Assembly: GCA_028023455.1 (NCBI GenBank)
Contig: JAQFVV010000256.1
Location: forward strand, 1,043,001 to 1,107,000
Direction of reading: 5' to 3'
Length of the DNA stretch: 64,000 bases
Origin: Epiperipatus broadwayi
Taxonomy: Eukaryota; Onychophora; Udeonychophora; Euonychophora; Peripatidae
Shown in pieces: positions 59,180-64,000 of this stretch (position 1 is its first letter; each line of letters begins with the position of its first letter). Below the pieces are notes generated by a model that was not told where the DNA came from, searched no databases, and saw only the letters and a program-made list of their open reading frames with translations. A program made the translations under genes and the position numbers.

Positions 59180-61346
59180 TTATATTGATTTTTTATCCTT
59201 GAGTAAAGTGCTAATAATTTCACAAATGTTTTCTAGACTTGGGCATGAGAAAAAAAGGTGGTTTTGTATCTCCAAGTTCCTATGGCAAAGATTACATATA
59301 TCATCTATATCTTTATAGTTTCTTTGATATTTTAAAAAGTGTTGCGTAGGTAGCGAGTCCAAGTGGAGTTTGTACATCATCTTGACTTGGATGTAGAAGT
59401 TGATAAACTTCCCAATATTTATATTTGGCTTGCGGTGGTTTAAAGTTAAGAGTGTGGATTGTTAATAATGGTGTAAGTAGTGTGTTCAGATATCCCTGGA
59501 GAGGAGGTGGTCTATCTGTAGGGGTAATCTTGGCAGAAATTTCTAAATATGGAAATTTTTGTGCACATGTAGATATTATGTTCAATGTTTTTTTGTATCC
59601 TGAAGACATGTATTGAGTGAAGGCCAAGGCCATTTTGTGACAGGAGTTTTCTTAGACGTTTTACTGATATAGAGATAATCTTTTTTCCCCAGAATAATTT
59701 TCTACATAGGGAGTCTATCTTATTTGTAAATGCCTTGGTATAAATGATTGTTGGAGTAAAATACGAGATTGTTGTAATCACTAGCATGTTAAGCAAAGCC
59801 ATTTTTGTATATAGAGAGAGGTAGGCTTTGGAGAGTGAATTGACAGTTTTTCCACTTTCTCTATTAAATCTTTCTGTATGAGCGATCTCATAGGTGAATG
59901 ACATAAATAAAAGTTGAACCCAAGAAATGCACTTGGTCTACCTTTGAAAACTTTATTAATGCAATTACTGATGAAGATCTGCCATGCACACGATTTCTCC
60001 ATATTAAATGTTAGCTTAAATTCTTTTGTAAAATTGTTAAGTATCTTAAGTAGTTTGGGAATTTGCTTTTGGGATGATAGAAATATTGCTATATCATCCA
60101 TATATGTGATGCATGAGATGTTGTCCTTGAGAGTAGGCACATAGACTCCTGAAAATTCATTTTCTATTATTTTTATAAGAGGGTTGATATAGGCAGTGAA
60201 CAATAAGGCACTGAGAGGTGAGCCCTGAGGAATGGACTGATGCGGCACTATTGGCGGTGAAGTTTTCCCATTTAGGGAAATGTAAATCTCACAGTTTAGA
60301 AGTAAGTTGGCAAGCAAGTTTAGATAGGCATTAGGGACTGAGTATTTTTGCAGAGTTTTAAGAAGAGTACTGATGGAAATCATGTCAAAAGCAGCTTCAA
60401 TATCAAGTTGAATAACAATTGAACTGTATTTTTTATTATCTCTAATGGTTTCTATAGTTGACTTGAATAGAAAAGCTGCCTGCCCTGTTGAGGATTCTTT
60501 TTTGGCCAATTGCATTTTTGATAGATTTGGCAAAATGAATGGCTCTCACTATTGGCGGTGAAGTTTTCCCATTTAGGGAAATGTAAATCTCACAGTTTAG
60601 AAGTAAGTTGGCAAGCAAGTTTAGATAGGCATTAGGGACTGAGTATTTTTGCAGAGTTTTAAGAAGAGTACTGATGGAAATCATGTCAAAAGCAGCTTCA
60701 ATATCTAGTTGAATAACAATTGGACTGTATTTTTTATTATCTCTAATGGTTTCTATAGTTGACTTGAATAGAAAAGCTGCCTGCCCTGTTGAGGATTCTT
60801 TTTTGGCCAATTGCATTTTTGATAGGTTTGGCAAAATGAATGGCTCTATTTCATCTTTTATCACTGCTTCTATTATCTTTATGCCAAGGGAGCACATTGA
60901 AATTGGACGTAGGTTAGTGGTGTTTGAGATTAATTGTTTCTTTTTTATGAATGGCACAAGCATGATTTGATTTAAGCCCTGTATTCTATAGATGTCTTTA
61001 GTGAGGTAGGAAACTAGATTAAGCATATATTGTGCTGCGATTTTATCAATATGTTTGTATACAAACTTGGAATTCCATCTATGCCAGGATGACATGAATC
61101 TGGCATCACTTCTATTTTTTGAATGAAATCTTTTAGAGAAATTTTAAATTCATTTTCTGATCTATCTTGTGAAAAGGCCATTAAACTTGATGAGGAGACC
61201 CTCTGAAATTTTTCTCTATACAATATGTAAAGCCGCTCCAACATAAAATCTCCGTAGACAATTTCAGTTTGAACTTTAATAGCTGTTGGGACTCGCACCT
61301 GGGAGGAGTGGCCTAGCACCCATCTAATGAAGTTTCTGGTATACAT
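59180..61346 (-). pseudogene. LINE ORF2 reverse transcriptase, frameshifted and duplicated
   Basis: Motifs in order: SCHPGIDGIPS near 61100; LNQIMLVPFIKKK near 60965 and NLRPISMCSLGIKIIE near 60890 (fingers); VIQLDIEAAFDMIS (motif A, catalytic Asp), present twice because of a tandem duplication; IPQGSPLSALLF near 60220 (motif B); CITYMDDIAIFL with YMDD near 60093-60104; LTFNMEKSCAW near 60000; LSLYTKMALLN near 59810; DRPPP near 59515; and CNLCHRNLEIQNHLFFSCP near 59260, a CCHC-type motif. Frame changes occur near 60540, 59900 and 59350. The reverse transcriptase would copy the element RNA at a nicked target. Confidence 0.8.
60246..60847. repeat. 301-bp tandem duplication inside LINE ORF2
   Basis: CACTATTGGCGGTGAAG begins at 60246 and at 60547, and both copies run to GGCAAAATGAATGGCTCT (60546 and 60847). 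I see about three differences over 301 bases, so the duplication is recent. Being 3n+1 long, it shifts the frame and also repeats RT motif A. Confidence 0.95.
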
Positions 61347-61613
61347 TTGTGGCTTATTTAAATATAACCTTTTTTTTAATTAAGATATATTCTTTAAGCT
61401 GGTTTGTTAACTCTTGATATATTTTCTTTAAAGCTATCAGACCGGGACGATCAAGATTTGATTGAGAAGTGCCAAATAATTTTTTATAGGTATCATCCAT
61501 AAGCTTTAGTAGTTTTGTTGGGGATGCTGTTGTCCTGGTAAGATGATCAATGTTAAATGAAAGCAGATTAGTAAAGGCACACCATGCTTAAACTGGATCC
61601 ATTGTAATATTCT

Positions 61614-62384
61614 TCAACTTGTGAAGGTATATGTATACTTCTGAAAAAAGATATTCTGGTGTGCATGATGGTAGTAGAAGTCTGATGGTCTTCCTATACT
61701 AATTGTTGTTCTATTATCAAAATTAATTTCCAGTGACACTAAATCAGCTGCATGATCAGAGAGGGGAAAATTCTTTAATTGAATGCATATCATATTATGT
61801 AAAGATGGTGAATAGAAAACCAGATCTATAAGTGATGAATGTCTACCATTGTTAAATGACACGGCTTTCTCTGGCAGAAAGCCTCTTCCACTCATCATCA
61901 GAAAAGACAGCTGATGTAACCATTTGCTGGTGAAGGTCTGATATGTCATGTTGAAATCTCTTAAAATAATTGTCGGATACATAGCATTTGTGAACCTGGA
62001 GTTAAGGGTTTGTATAATTCTGTTTATAATAGTGGGACCTGGGGGGATATAAACAATTGCTACATTTAAGGTGATGGCTTTATGAGTAAATGTGATTATT
62101 AGCAAGTGCGTGTCAATATGCAGAATTTTGAAAAAACTAAATGGGCAGGCTTTATCAATGATAATGCCTGTACCTGCTGATGGAGTGTCAGATGTGTTTG
62201 AGAAGGCTGTATAGCCCTTGGAATTTAGCGTATCTGTAGGGTTGATTAGTGAGCCACTGTAGATTTTTGTTTCGATAATGCCCATGATCTGTGGTTTAAC
62301 AATGTTGTACCATTTAGCAAGGAGGTCAATTTTTTGTGGGGAGTTTAACCCTCTAACATTAAAAACTTCTATTTTAATATCCAT
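61614..62384 (-). pseudogene. LINE ORF2 AP-endonuclease domain
   Basis: A 256-codon open frame starts with MDIKIEVFNVRGLNSPQ, the L1/Tx1-type start of ORF2. It includes GIIETKI (catalytic Glu), LRDFNM (the GDFN motif with Gly replaced by Arg, but Asp and Asn kept), SLIDLVFYSP and SDHAADLVSLEI (catalytic SDH). This is the nuclease that nicks target DNA for reverse transcription. The frame breaks before the RT, so it is disconnected. The same motifs are seen in the relic at 52-54 kb. Confidence 0.8.
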
Positions 62385-62599
62385 TATTTGTATGTGTGTG
62401 CACTTATATATTAGAATCTAAGCCTAGAATAGGAAAGTTTTGTTCTAAGATAAAGTTAAATATTTTAATAAAGGAAGCTTTAGTATATTTTAATGGATCA
62501 ATAAATGTGCATTGTTCAATTATTGTCTGTAGGTTTGAGAGAAATATCATTGGATCTCTTTTTCCTGTCTGTGAAGGGATTTTCAAGTGAAACTTTATT

Positions 62600-63833
62600 T
62601 ATGTCTGCAATACTATCAGTTTCCTCTTCCATTGGACTATTTTCTGATGAGTATGTGGCAATTAGAGAGGTATTGTAACTTTGTGTGATGTTGGCTTTTT
62701 TTTTTGGAGACTGGAGGAGGGGAATCATTATCACTACTTTCACCTTCTAGAGGTTTGAGTTTCTTCGGCTTATTATTAGATTTTTTTATTGGCCTACCCG
62801 GTTTTCTAGTTATTTGAGAAATTTCTAGAACAAGTTGGGACGGAAGCACTGTGAGTGATTCCATTATTTTGAGGGATGTTTTTGATTACTATGAAAAATT
62901 TCTTTTGGGCATTGATGTAAGGGGCATGTGCTCATATTACAATTACTACAATATAAAGCTGGACAGTTGCTAATAAGATGACCACGTTCTTTACAATGAA
63001 AGCATTGCGGTTTTAGACTGTTTATAACAAAAAATAATGTCACTTCTTCTTGTGTTGGAATATTTTCAGGATTAATGTTCTCTCCCAATTTTACTTTAAA
63101 TCTATAATTGTTACTAAATATTGGGATGGGTGTATTTTTAATCTGTAAAGGCTGAATGAAAATCTATTACTTTCCCGAATGGTTTCATAAGTTTAAATGA
63201 AATCAGTTTCTGAGTAACATAGGTAAGTTTTTTTAATTAAGCCAGTAATAAAGTTTTCCCTGTTGGGATTGACTACAACTAATGCATATTGCCCCAGAGT
63301 TTTCATTTCTTGTCAGAACAATTCTTTGCTTTCTTCGTTTACAAATTCAATAGCCAAATAGCACGGATTCGGATGATCTCCCACACGAACTATTAAATTC
63401 CATAGTTTTTTATTATTTATGTCTTCGAATAGAAGCTCCTTAGGGAATCTATAAAGCGAACAGTTTCTATCTATAATTGCTATGATAACAGAGCGATCAG
63501 TGAAAAAACATTTAAACAAATTGAAGAGGTCCCTGGGGATAGTCTGGTTAAACACATCAGATATTTTTTAAGGCTATCATTAGACCAAGGCTCTTTTATT
63601 GCATTAACATAGGTTTCAGTAGTTTTTGGGGTAAGATCTAGTTTCATCAGATCTCCTGCTGTAGAATGGTGAAATCTAGGCACTAGCTGTGTTTTTCTTG
63701 AGAAAAACAATCACGGATTATTTTCACTTTTTTTTATAACCGTTGATGTTGATTTTGCAGCTTCTGCATAAGAACTTTTAAGCATGTCTGAGCTAGCGGA
63801 CATCATGGCTGTATGTTGGACATCTAAGTCCAT
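62600..63833 (-). pseudogene. LINE ORF1 (RNA-binding, zinc knuckle), frameshifted
   Basis: On the minus strand a start MDLDVQHTAMM at 63833 leads through a Ser/Ala-rich N-terminus to a stop near 63710; the frame then continues with a 76-codon segment and an 80-codon segment (63710-63313). After decayed sequence, 63088-62864 encodes CFHCKERGHLISNCP, a CCHC zinc knuckle, followed by CSNCNMSTCPLHQC. A charged Lys/Ser/Pro-rich C-terminal part follows (62864-62516, two frames). This is the layout of ORF1 nucleic-acid-binding proteins of Tx1/jockey-type LINEs. There are at least three breaks. Confidence 0.65.
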
Positions 63834-64000
63834 TATGCAATCAATCTGAGTAGCCTTTTTTATTTCTCTTCTTTTTTTTCCAATCAATCTATTAGTTTTC
63901 TATTTTATAGTTATTAGAGATATAAAATTCTTACCTGTAATCAGTATATTTTATGATATTCTGATAAATTGAGGAGCACAATCTGAACGAGTGGTAAGCT

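Larger units (their letters stand above)
58636..64000 (-). mobile_element. L1/Tx1-like LINE, nearly full length, inactive
   Basis: In minus-strand order: 5' region running off the window end, ORF1 with zinc knuckles (about 63833-62600), ORF2 with AP-endonuclease (62384 downward), reverse transcriptase, C-terminal CCHC motif, 3' UTR with AATAAA (complement at 58652-58657) and a (TAA)n tail. It belongs with the element at 52.7-54.1 kb (shared DRPPP, LSLxxKxALLN and CCHC spacing). A 301-bp tandem duplication and several frameshifts inactivate it. The clade call is by motif order and the NVRGLN endonuclease start, without a tree. Confidence 0.8.

Noticed and set aside
1-64000. CRISPR arrays, operons, bacterial promoters or rRNA
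   Set aside because: None is seen; every identifiable element is of eukaryotic, metazoan type.

Overview
This window looks like heterochromatin-like or intronic/intergenic DNA from an invertebrate animal. It is very A+T-rich (about three quarters by eye, not computed), has no convincing intact host gene, and is packed with decayed animal-type transposable elements. I cannot name the species. The mix of Ty3/Gypsy, L1/Tx1-like and RTE-like LINEs, Penelope, mariner, hAT-like termini, a tRNA-derived SINE and hammerhead-ribozyme repeats is metazoan.

Layout. 0-22 kb is mostly featureless A+T-rich DNA. It holds a foldback repeat cluster (family A, 0.84-1.98 kb), a weak candidate exon (15.1 kb), a second foldback cluster (family B, 18.5-19.2 kb) and two unassigned GC-richer segments (8.6-10.3 and 19.2-21.3 kb). 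22.3-24.7 kb is a dead RTE-like LINE. 24.7-27.05 kb has hAT-like termini with a Penelope-like element (PLE) inside. A tRNA-like foldback (family C) and another foldback lie at 27.2-28.2 kb. 28.65-36.8 kb is an 8.1-kb Ty3/Gypsy element on the minus strand with two long LTRs and a broken gag-pol. Three small inverted-repeat elements (36.8-37.5 kb) follow, then a SINE, a LINE reverse-transcriptase relic and a mariner relic (38.8-41.4 kb). 44-50 kb has another SINE, two family A copies and a family D relic. 51.9-55.7 kb is a nested stack: an old plus-strand L1-like element split by a family A copy and by a minus-strand LINE that keeps a 425-codon ORF. 57.6-58.1 kb is a second family C copy. 58.6 kb to the window end is a nearly complete but broken minus-strand L1/Tx1-like LINE with ORF1, endonuclease, RT and a (TAA)n tail.

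The most interesting system is a set of hammerhead-ribozyme (HHR) cores. Five repeat groups (families A, B, C, D and the PLE arms) each carry the order CTGANGA - stem II - GAAA (or a close variant) - very short, often palindromic stem III - NUH, closed by a stem I that I could pair by hand. One family A copy (942-1000, minus) keeps every invariant core base. The PLE arms and family C show compensatory base changes in stem I. Two family A copies have exact 14-bp target-site duplications. Known Penelope elements and animal retrozymes carry minimal type I HHRs, so I infer that families A-D are small non-autonomous HHR retroelements, perhaps moved by PLE-type machinery. All protein-coding elements here appear inactive.
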